Below, in pieces: positions 43,228 through 54,382 of a stretch of 64,000 nt of DNA. Source of the stretch: Hyaloscypha bicolor E (taxonomy: Eukaryota; Ascomycota; Leotiomycetes; Helotiales; Hyaloscyphaceae); assembly GCF_002865645.1 (NCBI RefSeq), contig NW_020194638.1, forward strand, positions 1,295,974 through 1,359,973, written 5' to 3'. Both the position numbers and the translations under genes were made by a program. Position 1 is the first letter of the stretch, and each line of letters opens with the position of its first letter. The notes beneath the pieces were generated by a model that did not search any database, had not been told where the DNA came from, and saw nothing but the letters and a program-made list of their open reading frames with translations.

Positions 43228-44467
43228 ATGGCAGATTTAACGCCACCACCCAGCCCTTGCCGCCTATCCTCACAGAACCCTTGCCGCCTCTCCTCGCCCT
43301 GCCCAAATCGTCTTTCCTCACTAAGATATATCTCCCCACCAAATCGCCTCTCCTCTCCAACAAGGGATCTCCATCGCATCCCCGACCGTCACCGCTCTAT
43401 CACGAAACGAAGACGCAGTGAAACATCCAGATCCCACCTCCTTCTCCTCAAAATCGAGAGTGCTCGGCTCAGGATTGAGAACGAGCGGTTGAAGGAAGAG
43501 AATGCACAATTGAAGGAGGAGAGCGCCCGATCAAGCGCAGAGAATGCTTATTGGAGAGAGTGAGTTGACCGTCTGCGCGAGGAGAATGGTCGCTTGAGGG
43601 AAGAGAACTTCCATTTGGGGGAGGGGGATGCCAATGCCAATTTGAAAGAAGACAACGCTCGACTACGCCAGAAACTTCGACTCCAAGAGCCGCTCGTGAG
43701 AGTAGGAGTCTGCATTAGAAGAAGGTTTCTCGAGAAAGCGCGGCAGGAAAGAATGGGGATTGTTGGAGTTAGAGAGCATGATTTCGCCCGGCAATAACGC
43801 TGCGCATGCAGGTGACTTAGTAGCTGATGTAGCGCTGTTTGAGTTGGGGTATATGAAGGGCTTCGACCCATTTCCGAACACTGACTCTGGCTCTGAGACG
43901 AAGGAGAAGGAGCAGGAGAGAGCGGAAGTTGGAGAGGGAGATGAAGATGAGGAAATGGAAGACGGGTATGAAATTGGGGAGTACGGGTTTGAATACCATT
44001 TCGAGTCGCGGTATAAGAATCTATGCAAGGAATTGTACGGCGATGAGTTTGAGCATTGGCAAGAAGAGAACGTATGGGGAGGAAGAGAAAGAGAGGTGCG
44101 TGACATGACTGCTACCATGGCAATCTCCTGTGGGAATTTCTTTGCGGGCGAGACGGAGAGTGGAGACTCGAATTTTGATCGGTTCAATGTGCTCGTTGAA
44201 GAGCTGAACAGGTTCAAGTGTTTGATTGATGAGCAGTGTAGCACCCGAGAGGAGAGGGTGAAAATGTTTGAAGAGAGCGAGGAGGTTGGAGCAAGGTTGG
44301 GTCAGATGAGAGGTATTGTGAAGGAGACGAGTCACTGGGCCTTCCGTCACAGGACGTGCGGGGGGAAGAAGGTGGAAATGGCTCTTTCAAGCTCCCCACA
44401 CGCAACGCCCGAATGGTGTGGGGTTCATACGTCTTTGGTGGGGGTGGAAGTGGGAATGGATTCATGA
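43228..44467 (+). CDS. Coiled-coil protein with unresolved or broken structure
   Basis: The first frame (43228-43563) is a basic Ser/Pro/Arg-rich N-terminus (repeated CRLSS), then a coiled coil (SARLRIENERLKEENAQLKE) ended by TGA at 43561. After the TGA the same frame keeps the coil (VDRLREENGRLREEN, then ARLRQKLRLQE) to 43797. A second frame, open from 43706 to 44467, encodes an acidic protein (EKEQERAEVGEGDEDEEMED, then helical). A GTGAGT donor at 43560 with a CAG acceptor ending at 43746 would join the two in frame (187-bp intron), but this throws away a good coil. The alternative is a decayed gene with a C-to-T nonsense change and a frameshift. Function unknown. The Glu-rich N-terminal coil and acidic middle suggest a structural or nuclear protein. 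Confidence 0.4.
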
Positions 44468-46811
44468 TGTATTGATTCAGGAGTAAAAGAAACAATATTT
44501 GGAACAAATGTCGTCAATGTCTCTCAACCTTTTTGAATTGCAAAGTTGAAGAACAGAAGGCTGAAAAAAGAATTCGCGAGGCTGAGACCCCACGTTAAAA
44601 GGCGACAGGCCCCATTCGCTCATCCAAAAATAGATGCGTACAGGGGACAAAAATCAGTGAAAAAGCTACTGCAGGAACAGAAGCTCAGTTCGTGTTCAAC
44701 AAAAGAGCAACAAGAACTTGAAATTCAACAGTTCATGTAGAAAACTTTTGAATTTGAGTTCCTTAAGGATCTCGCGGCTCACTTGAAAAATTTGATTTGT
44801 GTTTCAAGTCTTTGGAAGGATGGCGGGGAATCCAGCTGCAGACGCCAATCTGCATTCCATCGGATTGTGGCGTGCAGGGGATTGACGTTGTATTCCGAAT
44901 TCGACTGTACCATGTATTTCAGCGAGAGAAAGCTGAGGAGATATCTTATCGCAAGCCGGTCGTGCAACAGGAGCCATCTCTTTGACGTCAATCAGTATCG
45001 TGCAATTAGCAACTTGGAGTGACCTCCATCTGACGATTCCTGCCACTCAGGTTCATCGGCTCACCACGTCTGGTTTGTCGTCGCCGCTTGAAGGGTATGC
45101 AGCGAGCATGCACAAGCCGGGATACTTTCAGGATGCCCATCGTTCCGGGTACAAATTTCCTATGGGGAAGAAATAGATAAGAAAGCCTTGATTTCTTGAA
45201 ACGAAGAGACGAAATACCTGGTACTTATCCTGACTTCCGCCGTCTGTGTGAATTTATCCAGATGGCAAACTCAAAAGTCCATTTGAAGTAATTGCGAAGG
45301 ACGAGGGAGGAAGTGAGGCGTGAGGAGTGAGGCGTGAGGTCAGTGAAGTGCTACAGCATTGATGGGTGGCGTTCTTACTATCACGGATCCGGCAACCGCT
45401 AATCCACGGCACAAAGCAGCGATGGCGGTTTCAACGCACCGCCCACATGCCACACTATGACAAATGGGGGACTTTGAGGCTTTTGAAATTGTCTTTGGGA
45501 AATCTCAATTTCCCGAAAAGTGGAAACATTTGCAGCGATGACGATGGATCGCCGGCGGGTGCCCTGCTCTTCGCTTGCGGCGTCAGAGCATCTGAATGGC
45601 TGACGGGGGAGTGTTGAAACAACTGCCTGCAACGTCGTATCTGCGGGGAAGGGAAGACGACTCTCGCGATACTTCTCGCGCCGTGGTGTTGCGGACGGCA
45701 GAGAAGGCCAGCGGTACGATGTCAGCACTGGCGTATGGCCGCCTTCGCATGATACCAGCTGGGCAAATACGAAGTGTGTGTTCAACTACAGTCTAGCTTG
45801 AGAAAAACAAGCATTGCCAGTCCCCACAACACACGATCCCCGGAGCTGCGAATGACGACAACGAACGGAGCGTTGACTCTGAGATAACCTCTTCTTTTCC
45901 TAAAGCGGACTGGGAAGCGAATACTTCGTGGCAAAGCAGGCCAATCAGAGAGCACGAAAATGAAGAAATGAGCGAAACGGGCCTTCTGGTTCGGCGCGTG
46001 TTGAGGGACAGACTGCAGACTGCGTACAGCAGTGGAAGTTGTCGGCTCTTGCTGTGCCCCCGTCGATGAAGGACAGTGCTGCGCCTTCTGGCAGGGGTGA
46101 CCATGGGCAAAGTCCAATTTGCATGCCGGCCGGCCAAGGAGGTGCTGGTGCAGCGCCGCCTCAAGGAATAATGCCAAGATTGAACTCCCGACTCCCGAGC
46201 TCGCGAGCTCGCTTCTCCCTTTCTTTGTTTCTAGATCTTAGATTTATTCACATTCCATGGTGTTTCTCTCAATGCCCATAACTTTACCGGCCCACCCAGA
46301 GAGAAGTCGATCACAGCACTGGAAATTATTCTAGCTGTGCGTCTGCAGGTAGCAAGGGGTGGCCGTCGCTTGCACGCCAGTCGAGAGCACTGAGCACTCG
46401 GGTCTTGCGTCTGCCCACCGTCTCCAGCCTCCTGCACACTACGCAGCCCGTCAACGCACCAGAGGAGGACCAGCACGGCTAGGCTAGCCTCGAGGCGCTG
46501 AGGCAGATTACTATCTCCTCCACGGCAACCTTCCGCTCCGAGCGAATTATTCTCGAAGTGTTACCTTCTTTCCTCACCTCGCAAGCTTCGAGTCGACGAC
46601 AAACGAACCGCCGTGGTGACATGTTGGCCGTGATTGCCCTCTGACATTCACCTGCTGATGATTCAATGGGATACCTTGATTGATATCTTGCGTGCGGTTT
46701 ACCTTCTCCGGCCAACAATCCTGTTGTCCTTCGTCATTTGCGACGACTGAGACACATTCCCTCTACATCTACGATCTGTTCCCCCAGCACGTCGAGACAA
46801 CACCAGCAAAG
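44468..46811. other. Gene-poor region before the WSC gene
   Basis: Open frames on both strands (44546-44740, 45366-45617, 45596-45796, 45782-46177 minus, 46039-46281) overlap and have no recognised domain. A short GTGAGGC(GTGAGGA) simple repeat lies at about 45312-45340. Position 44546 starts a 64-codon Lys/Glu-rich frame that may be a scrap of the preceding coiled-coil gene. The last 100 bases are the 5' leader of the WSC gene. Confidence 0.45.
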
Positions 46812-48175
46812 ATGTCGACACATCGATGGAACGTCCGTATGGCACTCGGTGCGCTCTACGTCTGCCTTCTCGGTCTTTTATCCCATGCCTCTGCACAGAC
46901 TATTCTTTGCTCCGAGATTAATACTTCGAGCATGAGCAAGAGTAAGCATCATATCACTTCTTCGCAGAGATCCCTACTAACTATATGGCTTCAGATACCA
47001 CCCAATTCCAATCGCATGGAGCGTGTTCTCTGTTCTGCCAAGGAGTTCAACATCCAGATATCAATAGCATCTCATACGCCTTCGCAATCCTCCAGAATGA
47101 TGGGTGCTGGTGCTCGAACTACTTTCCCACCGGCGGCAACCTGACGCAAGGCTGCTCAACTCCGTGTCCTGGATGGCCATTTGAATACTGTGGGGCTGGG
47201 AATGGACATTTCACTTACGAAGAATTGTCTACAACTCCCTCAGGTACTGCAGGTGCCGGTGGTCCAGATGGCTCTGCAGCTTCTTCGACAACTGCTGCTC
47301 CGGTTAGTACAGTCTGTTACCCCGCGCCCCCTTGCTTTGCCTCCGCTCTGTACTGTTACTTCTTGTCGTCATGCTTGCTCTTCCTGCGGCCATGTTGACT
47401 TTGAGGAACAGGTAACATCTACTGCCACTCCGAGCCCTTCTTCTAGCGATGATTCTTCTACTTCTTCCTCTTCGTCCGAGACTTCATTATCTGTATGCTC
47501 TTCTCATTGGTTCAATATTTATATGGAGGCTTTTGAATCATGTGTTCTATCCAAGCGTTCATTGCTAATCATTTTCAGTCTACCAACAAACAAGCTTCCA
47601 CATCCGAGACGGCTACACCCATCATTTCTGTCTTCACAACCATTGGTCAAGTCCATACGATCACCATTACACCGACAGCATCTGCAAATTCGCAAACTGG
47701 GACAAGTCAGAAGAGCACTAGCGGTAAATTGGGCACGGGAGGTGCAGTGGGTCTGACTATTGGTCTGGTGGCCCTAATTGCCACTGTCACCGCCCTCCTT
47801 TGGTTCTATTTCAGGAGGAAGCGCAAGCAGGAAGCTGAAGAATTCAACAACGCCAGCAGGAGAGGAAGCACTGCGGGTCTTGGAGGTCCAATTCCCTCGA
47901 GGACCATGAGCGAGAACTCGCGTTATGTTCTTGGTACCGACGGCAGACAAGTGGTAGAAACATGGGAGCCAGGAGACGCTCCTGGCTCGAGAAGAAGCAG
48001 ATTGATGCCTGTCGATCCACGACTAGATCCATTTGCACCGGTCTATCAACGTAATGGAGACAACAAGAGTCGAGAGAGTATGAACACAATCCGCGACGAT
48101 CACGATTACTCGAGACGAGTCGTTCATCAAGGACCGATCCTTCGAGCAACCAACCCTGATCACGCTGAAGACTGA
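46812..48175 (+). CDS. WSC-domain cell-surface protein, 371 aa
   Basis: Model: join(46812..46941, 46995..47302, 47412..47492, 47579..48175). Donors are GTAAGC, GTTAGT and GTATGC, acceptors CTTCAG, AACAG and TTTCAG; frame is kept throughout. A signal peptide (about 1-28, ends SHASAQ) is followed by one WSC domain at about 45-115, with Cys-bearing blocks CSLFCQG, DGCWCSNY, GCSTPCPG and YCGAGNG. A Ser/Thr-rich mucin-like stretch (about 120-215), a transmembrane helix (about 228-250, GLTIGLVALIATVTALLWFYF) and a cytoplasmic tail with basic RRKRKQ start follow. WSC proteins such as yeast Wsc1 sense cell-wall stress and signal through Rho1; this layout fits that class. The ligand is not known. Confidence 0.82.
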
Positions 48176-51092
48176 TCCCCTCATTAGTGATTTCCTTTTT
48201 CATCACGAACACGACCGAAACGACACTTTCTTTGCACGTAATTCACATACAGGTTGCATGTCACGCCACTTTTCCGGCGGGCTCTGGCGTTACAATGGAC
48301 TTGGGGCCTCAAAAGGGCGATGGACGGGATCATTGAGCGAACCTTGGGCATTTGAATTCCAGATTTCCTTGCAACCAGTCTGGCGCCTTTCCCTTTCTAT
48401 CTTCTTCGGGACTGGAGCCAGCGAATGGAATGGAATTGGGCTTGCGCTTTCGATTCCCTTGTGTATTATAAAACCTTTAGGCGGAGCGGGGACGAGAGTT
48501 GGATTGTACAGAGGTCGACGATGATACCTATTTGGCGGAACGAACGAAAAAGGAGCACCAGAACTTGCATGGGATGTGCTTGTTAATGCACGGGTCATAG
48601 ATAGAGTCCTGTGGCTTGTACATAGATGAGAGAGAAAGAGCCTGGGCAGGCTTTACTTGCTGCTTGACCTGGGACATGAACATACAATACAAGCATGACC
48701 TTCCAGCATTCTGCTTACCACACTTTTTTCGCCCTGTAATTCAAGGGTTCGGTCAAGCTCACCTGATGAGATTCATCCTTCATCTATTTCATTTAAGCTC
48801 ACAACAGCCAAGGTAAGATAGCCAGCTGCAGCTAAAAAACACATCATTTCCATTCACTCCCAGCAATCACGCCAGAGAGCAATCACTCCAAGCCTTCCAA
48901 TTATCATGTCCATAGCATTCACCCACTTCCTACCCACCTCGTTCTCAACCTCCTTACCTCCCCCTCTCTATGTAAAACCTCTCACGAATTCCTTCGAATC
49001 CTTCAGACAGCGCACACTTCACGATCTACAAAGTCCAGAGATCTTCAACTACTCGCCACTGAACTTATTCGGATGCCCATGCGGAAGAGACAGCCCCCCC
49101 CCCTCTTCCACCTTCCCCTCCCCGGCCCCCTTTTTTCGAGGTTAGCCACCGTTTACTATTCGCAGATAGCTGAGACGATCCGTGACAGCGGATCAGGCGG
49201 CGGCAACAGCTCGGACGGCAGGAAATCAGACGGGCCATTAGATGAAGGGCGTCTTGTTGGCTCTTCGTCTCCGGAACTCCCCCTCCAAGTTCCGAGACCT
49301 GTGTATCCATCCGACCACGGTTCCAGGTTGGTGGTCTCTCGCTGGAGAAAAAGTGGCAGGTACCGGCGGTGTAAGGAGCGCGAGCCCCTGAATATCAATC
49401 ATTCAAGATCAGCCACTGTCTCAGCGCTCCGATGAGAATTTGGCGGAAGGGCGTCAATATATGTCGGTCTCGCCCATCTCTGCTCCTTAAAATTTGAACC
49501 CTACTCAATCATCGCTCGCTTTTTTCTTTTTCTTTTCATTTCAAGCGGAACCTGGCCTCTCGCCTCTCGAAAATATAAAGCCTCTTCTCAACGAGAATCC
49601 TCAACACAGAGAAGCATATAGAGTGGTGTCTGACTAGTTGTTAGCGCTCTCATGTCTCGGGCCTTCCCCTCGAGATCGTACCCTCCGTTTTCGTTCCGGT
49701 TTCCTTTCACGAGGTGCTAGCTCGCAAATAGGGAGATTGGCTTCTGGTTCTTGTTGTTGTCAAGGAACGAGATGACAAGCTTTGCTGTCACGCTTTTCTT
49801 GGTGTCAGTTTCCGAAACCTCAATGTAAGTACCACCTTCAACCCATCATTTCGAATCTCGTATCGTTTCCTATCAACACCCCCTTCCAGTTTCCCATGGA
49901 GCCCTGGGTAGATGCTCTAGATCTTCGAAATTGCATTGATGACGAAGTTCCGCTTCATGCGGGTGAGTTTATCTTCGCTTGGGTGGGATCTCCAAGACTT
50001 TCGAAAGTGTTGGCTTCGACATCCAAGGCTCGCCTGACACAGGTCTATGGGTCAGGATGCAGAAGTTTCGCTGCGTCGGTTAGGAGAAGTGGAGAGGGGA
50101 GGTTCTCCTTCCCACCTCTACTCCTACCCTGGTCGCCAGATTAAACCTCACCCACTCATCGTTTTTCATTACTTATCAAACCTTCATTTCGTAGCAAGTT
50201 CCAATCTCTCCCTCTAGTATATATACTCCCATTCCTATTCCCCCTCTTCCCTCAACTGCCGAAAATATTCTGGAACTGCGGGTAGAAGAGTTCTGTTGAG
50301 GCAAGCTAGTCTTCCGCACTAAAATTCAAGCAATATATAATAGCACCGCTCAGCTCTCGAGGTTTTCTTTCCAGACTTATCCCAATACCTCTGCACCTGG
50401 TGAGAAGGTAAGAAGTTAAACTCTTGGTTACTCTGTGGCAAAATATAGCCCCCTGATGAACACTGAAATTTCAATATCCAAAATAAAGCATTAGTAATCT
50501 TTGAATTTGGAGGAGCGAACGGTGGGAGGGCTGAGATGGGATGAAGCATTTCTATTACTCACTTTTCACCCGTCTATTAACGTTTGTTATTTGTTTTGCA
50601 ATTACGTTTTGTCTCACTAGTATCTTTGAGGAGAAAGTGCGTCATGTTATCCTTGAACATTTTTTTATCGTTGTGAGCTATGCTGGATTCGATTGTGGCT
50701 GTGGTACGGCGGAGGATCCTTGAGGGGCATGTAAAGTTCCGTGAAAGAGCTGGAAACCACTGCAAAGTAACGGGTGAATTTGGGAAAGGTGTTTATAGAA
50801 AGTTATGTAGAGGATGGGTGCAATATCTCAGGAAGAAGGCTCCAGCTTGTCTTTACTTTTGATCACGTTCACTTATATGTGAAGAGCGAGGATATATTGA
50901 AATTGACAGCTCATTGTGCCAGGGGTGCTCGCCTCGGAGTTGCCCAGTTAATTGAATAAAGGGAGGCAGATAAGGTGACGCGGAGCTATGTCAAATATAA
51001 ATCTTATCTTCCTCAAAATCCCTAATGCCAAAACCTCAATCATTCTATCAAACTCAAACCCGTCATCAGATACAACGAGACATTCATCCAAA
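48176..51092. other. Long region with no firm gene
   Basis: Low-confidence frames only. At 49899 an ATG begins MEPWVDALDLRNCIDDEVPL; GTGAGT at about 49961 and an ACAG acceptor at about 50041 would give a short spliced protein of about 36 aa, too weak to call. A pyrimidine-rich run (49510-49550) and AAATATAAAG (49569-49578) look promoter-like just upstream. Poly-C runs occur at 49095-49105. Other frames are shadows. Confidence 0.4.
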
Positions 51093-52004
51093 ATGCCGCA
51101 ACCTCAATTCAACAGCGAGAATCTCTTCGCTTCATCCCCAGATAAACAAACATGTCCTTTTTCGCGCCTTCCACTCGAGATCCGCGAGTTGACTTGTAGC
51201 CACCTACTCCCATCCACAGCTACCCTCCACGCCAACGTCGATGAGATCTTCAGAGCGATTGCGGACCATGAACACGGCAGGTCCAGGTTCCAAACACACG
51301 AAACAGTCCTTGCACTAGCACGCACTTGCCAAGGCCTTTACGCGGAAGTTGTGCCCTTCTACTATAGGACCAAAGCTTTCTCCTTCAACAACGCATACGA
51401 TCTCTACCGATACCTTTACATGATTGGATCTTTCCGTCGGCAACAAGTGCAGAGGATCAGCTTTTGGTTGCGAGGAAGTATTTCGAGCCGTTGGACCACG
51501 CCGAATCAGAAGGTTTACGAATGGGCTTCTGAAATGTTGAGCCAGTGCCGTTCTTTGCACAGGCTCGGTATTGGCGTAAGTGAGGATACGAAGGATGAGC
51601 GGATTGGGAGTGGTCCTGTTAAAGGGCTGGATGCTTTGGCGGGTATGGGATTGACGGATTTGGAAGTTAGGGTGAGAGAGGTTTCTTTGTGGGGATCTCA
51701 CTGGGTAAGTGTTTGGGATATGCAGCTGGATGATCAGCCGGAAAGCGAGAGGTTTTTTGAGCCGGAATTGGTAAGTGCATTGCAGAAGAGGCTATGTCAG
51801 AATATGAGGTCGGAGAAGGGCGACATCAGCGAGAAAGAAAAGACCGAGGAGGCGGGTGGTGCATCAGGAGTCAGTGATGAGGCAGACGAGTCAAGATCTG
51901 CTCCTAAGAAGGCTAGAGATAAACGAGGAACCTCAGATGCGACTCCAAACGAAAGAAAGAAGAGAGCGAGAATTGGACTGGTTGAGAAAGGAAGGAGCAA
52001 GTAA
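51093..52004 (+). CDS. F-box-like/2EXR-type fungal protein with charged C-terminus, 303 aa
   Basis: The frame is open from an upstream ATG at 50988, but the second ATG at 51093 (context CCAAAATGCC) is preferred; it starts just before the conserved part. Residues about 24-40 read FSRLPLEIRELTCSHLLP, an F-box-like LPLEIR motif common in fungal proteins of unknown role. A region LARTCQGLYAEVVPFYY (about 75-95) and FSFNNAYDLYRYLYMIG follow, as in that family. The last 80 residues are Lys/Glu/Arg-rich with basic clusters (KKARDKRG, RKKRAR) that could be nuclear localisation signals. Intronless. The substrate or partner is unknown. Confidence 0.62.
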   Translation: MPQPQFNSENLFASSPDKQTCPFSRLPLEIRELTCSHLLPSTATLHANVDEIFRAIADHEHGRSRFQTHETVLALARTCQGLYAEVVPFYYRTKAFSFNNAYDLYRYLYMIGSFRRQQVQRISFWLRGSISSRWTTPNQKVYEWASEMLSQCRSLHRLGIGVSEDTKDERIGSGPVKGLDALAGMGLTDLEVRVREVSLWGSHWVSVWDMQLDDQPESERFFEPELVSALQKRLCQNMRSEKGDISEKEKTEEAGGASGVSDEADESRSAPKKARDKRGTSDATPNERKKRARIGLVEKGRSK

Positions 52005-52337
52005 GAGCAGCAACTGGGAGTGAGAGAAAAAAAGGGGCCGTCAAGGAGAGAAGCTGTGTTTCTAGATGTCAGCTCTAATGGTCAGGAATATACAAGACTT
52101 ACGCCAAGCAAAAACACCAAGACTCCTAGAATATGTATATTCCCTCAATTTCAATGTCCTATGAGTTGCGGAACATCTAAGCTCGGTCTCTTTAAATAAT
52201 TCCACGAGTTGTTCCTCTCGAAGGGTTAATTGAACACCTACGATATTACCTCCAAACCACTGCCGAAGTAGATGAAGTGCTTAGGCTACACGAAACGACA
52301 CAGATGCTACGAAATTTCTTCCCTGCCAATCAAGTAT
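52005..52337. other. Intergenic region
   Basis: Normal-composition sequence between a stop codon and the hairpin. A TATA-like AAATAATTCC lies near 52193. No gene is seen. Confidence 0.5.
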
Positions 52338-52651
52338 CCGATCGACTGCCACCAGCTTTACACTGGACCGTGCACTTCAAAGCGAGCAAATCGAGCAAAT
52401 CAGAGAGCCGATATTTGGGTTTGAGCGTTTTGATTTGCTGCGATTTTGCGCGTACAATTGATCATGAAGTATCCCTTCGTCCGGTAGAAACTGTCCACGC
52501 TAGCAAGGGGGGCCTGGCTCAGGGCGAAAACGTGTGCCTTTGCTTAGAAACCTATTAGTCATCTATCGCCTTTTCGCCCTGAGCCAGGCCCCCCTGCTAG
52601 TGTGGACAGTTTCTACCGGACGAAGGGATAAAGCTGGCGGCAGCCGATCGG
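52338..52651. repeat. Long inverted repeat (hairpin) with a 111-bp insertion in one arm
   Basis: Positions 52472-52530 and 52571-52628 are reverse complements over 58-59 bases with one mismatch and one extra base. The outer segments 52338-52360 and 52629-52651 pair as well, with a few mismatches. The loop is 40 bases (52531-52570). The left arm is interrupted by 52361-52471, which has its own imperfect inverted pair (GCGAGCAAATCGAGCAAATC against GATTTGCTGCGATTTTGCG). A transcript would fold into a long stem, a possible Dicer substrate. It encodes no protein. It might also be a fold-back transposon remnant; no target duplication was seen. Confidence 0.85.
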
Positions 52652-52915
52652 TTATCTCAGCAACGCTCTCCCCATCGAGAGCGTTACTGAGCTTGCATTG
52701 CAATGCTTCATAGATCTGGGGGACTCGAAAAGCATGGGTACGGCTACTGTCCCTTCTTGTAAACGTTACTAACCACTACTGAGTAGAATATCAACTCAAG
52801 TCAAAATCTTCCCCTATTAAACAGGCACAGGTGAAAGGTTCCTTGATTGCCAAGTTTGTTTTGTTGTCATCGACTCGACATTTGTCGGACGATGCGCCGT
52901 TGTCATCGGAAATAT

Positions 52916-53353
52916 CAGTGTGAGAAATGAATAGATTAGATTAGATTAATGGCTATTAATCTAATCTATTCATGAAATTTTCTCATTAATCATATTCTAT
53001 TCACGAATTAATTAAGCTAATCATGAATATTCATGAATAACTTGATTAATGTACACGTGCCCGCAGCACGTGATAGGCTAGCCTAATTAGGTAAGGATCA
53101 GGCCCTAGTGCTACCTTGCTTCTAGAGAGAAAAGCTCGCTAAGGCAGTGCTAGAGCGGGAACCTTACTTAATTAGGCTAGACTATCACGTGATGTAGTCA
53201 CGTGTATATTAATCAAGGTATTCATGAATAATCATGATTAATTATTCTAATCTAATCAAATTACATAAGTATCATGTTAATCAAATTCTATTCACGCTAT
53301 TCATGAATATTCATGAATTAATCAATTAATCAGATTAATTTTTTCACACACTG
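52916..53353 (+). mobile_element. hAT-like MITE, copy 2 (438 bp)
   Basis: The ends CAGTGTGAGAAA (from 52916) and TTTTTTCACACACTG (to 53353) are inverted repeats. GGAAATAT is duplicated exactly on both sides (52908-52915 and 53354-53361), an 8-bp duplication. Order of parts equals copy 1: subterminal hairpin (ATTAATGGCTATTAAT), TATTCATGAATA-type clusters near 53020, 53220 and 53300, and CACGTG motifs near 53053, 53067, 53186 and 53200. A 30-bp inner inverted repeat (53067-53096 against 53162-53191, two mismatches) surrounds a core containing GCTAGAGCGGGAACC. No transposase is encoded. Strand is arbitrary. Confidence 0.9.
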
Positions 53354-54382
53354 GGAAATATTGATTCTCGCCTTGTACCAAGGTAACCAGCACCCAAGTT
53401 CTCTTATAGTCTCTGCACTTGTTTTGACACCAAAGCCTCGTGAAGTAAGCTTTGTCATATTTTGACCCATCGATAGCAAATTGGGTCGATAGGTATTCTC
53501 TTTCGATCCAGATGACCTTCTCAGACGTTTTTGTTTCTGGTACTCTTTAACTTACAAGACGGAGTACTCAGACCTCGTGTCAAGGTCCCTTACCACAGAG
53601 TTTAAGTAGGATCGAGGCTTCCCAAGTGCTGAGACACCGAAGCAGTTGAAGGGTATACACTAAAGCTGTATTCGAGACGATGTAACCATTTGGCTCCACA
53701 GAGCCATTGTACCCCCAGAAGCTGTTGAGGTATTGCTGGGGGTGGTGCCTGGGAGTTGATTGAAGTTCTCACCCTGGAAAGGGTTCAATACCTCCTGTGA
53801 TTCAAGTCAGCCCTTGTACGCCAGGTAGGCCTGGAGTTGGCTTTGGTAAGCCATTGTTCCTAGGGGAATTGGTGGAAATTGAGATGAAAGAAGGAGATCA
53901 AGTTATGTTGCGTGATCGATAACGGATTGTGGATGTTGCGAATGGGAAGGGAAATGATGGAATCTTGAAATTCACCAAGTAAACAGTGAATGAGCTTTCT
54001 AAGCGAGCCTGCTTTCAATGTACTCTCTTTCGCCGGAACAACGCCAATTTCGAAGACTCCACTGGCAGCACGATATTTTGGAATGCAAAGAATGATACGG
54101 CCTCGTGCAATCCCGCTGGTGGAGAAATTCCAAGCATGCTTCCCTACAGTCCAGAAAGGACACCGCTGCTGAATTCCAGGCCAGCAACTGAACACTTCCA
54201 CACATGGAGCCTCTTGGGGCTGAATCTTCCTATTCAAAATCCCCATCATGCTCCAGTGGTAGTTGTTGAGCTCTTGAAGCAATTCGAGATTTAATTAACA
54301 AACAAATTTTCAACTAAAAGGGGTATTGCTTATCACGTGCACCGAGAACAATTTAGCTCAGAACAGGACGCAGGACAACAAT
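53354..54382. other. Intergenic region
   Basis: No firm gene. Frames at 53860-54282 (minus) and 53986-54294 (plus) overlap each other; the minus one has Cys and Trp residues but no family. A direct repeat of GGGTCGATA lies near 53485. Confidence 0.45.

Noticed and set aside
49899..50144. Short spliced gene from MEPWVDALDL
   Set aside because: Only about 36 residues when spliced, no family, and alternative frames are equally likely; noted in the intergenic entry only.
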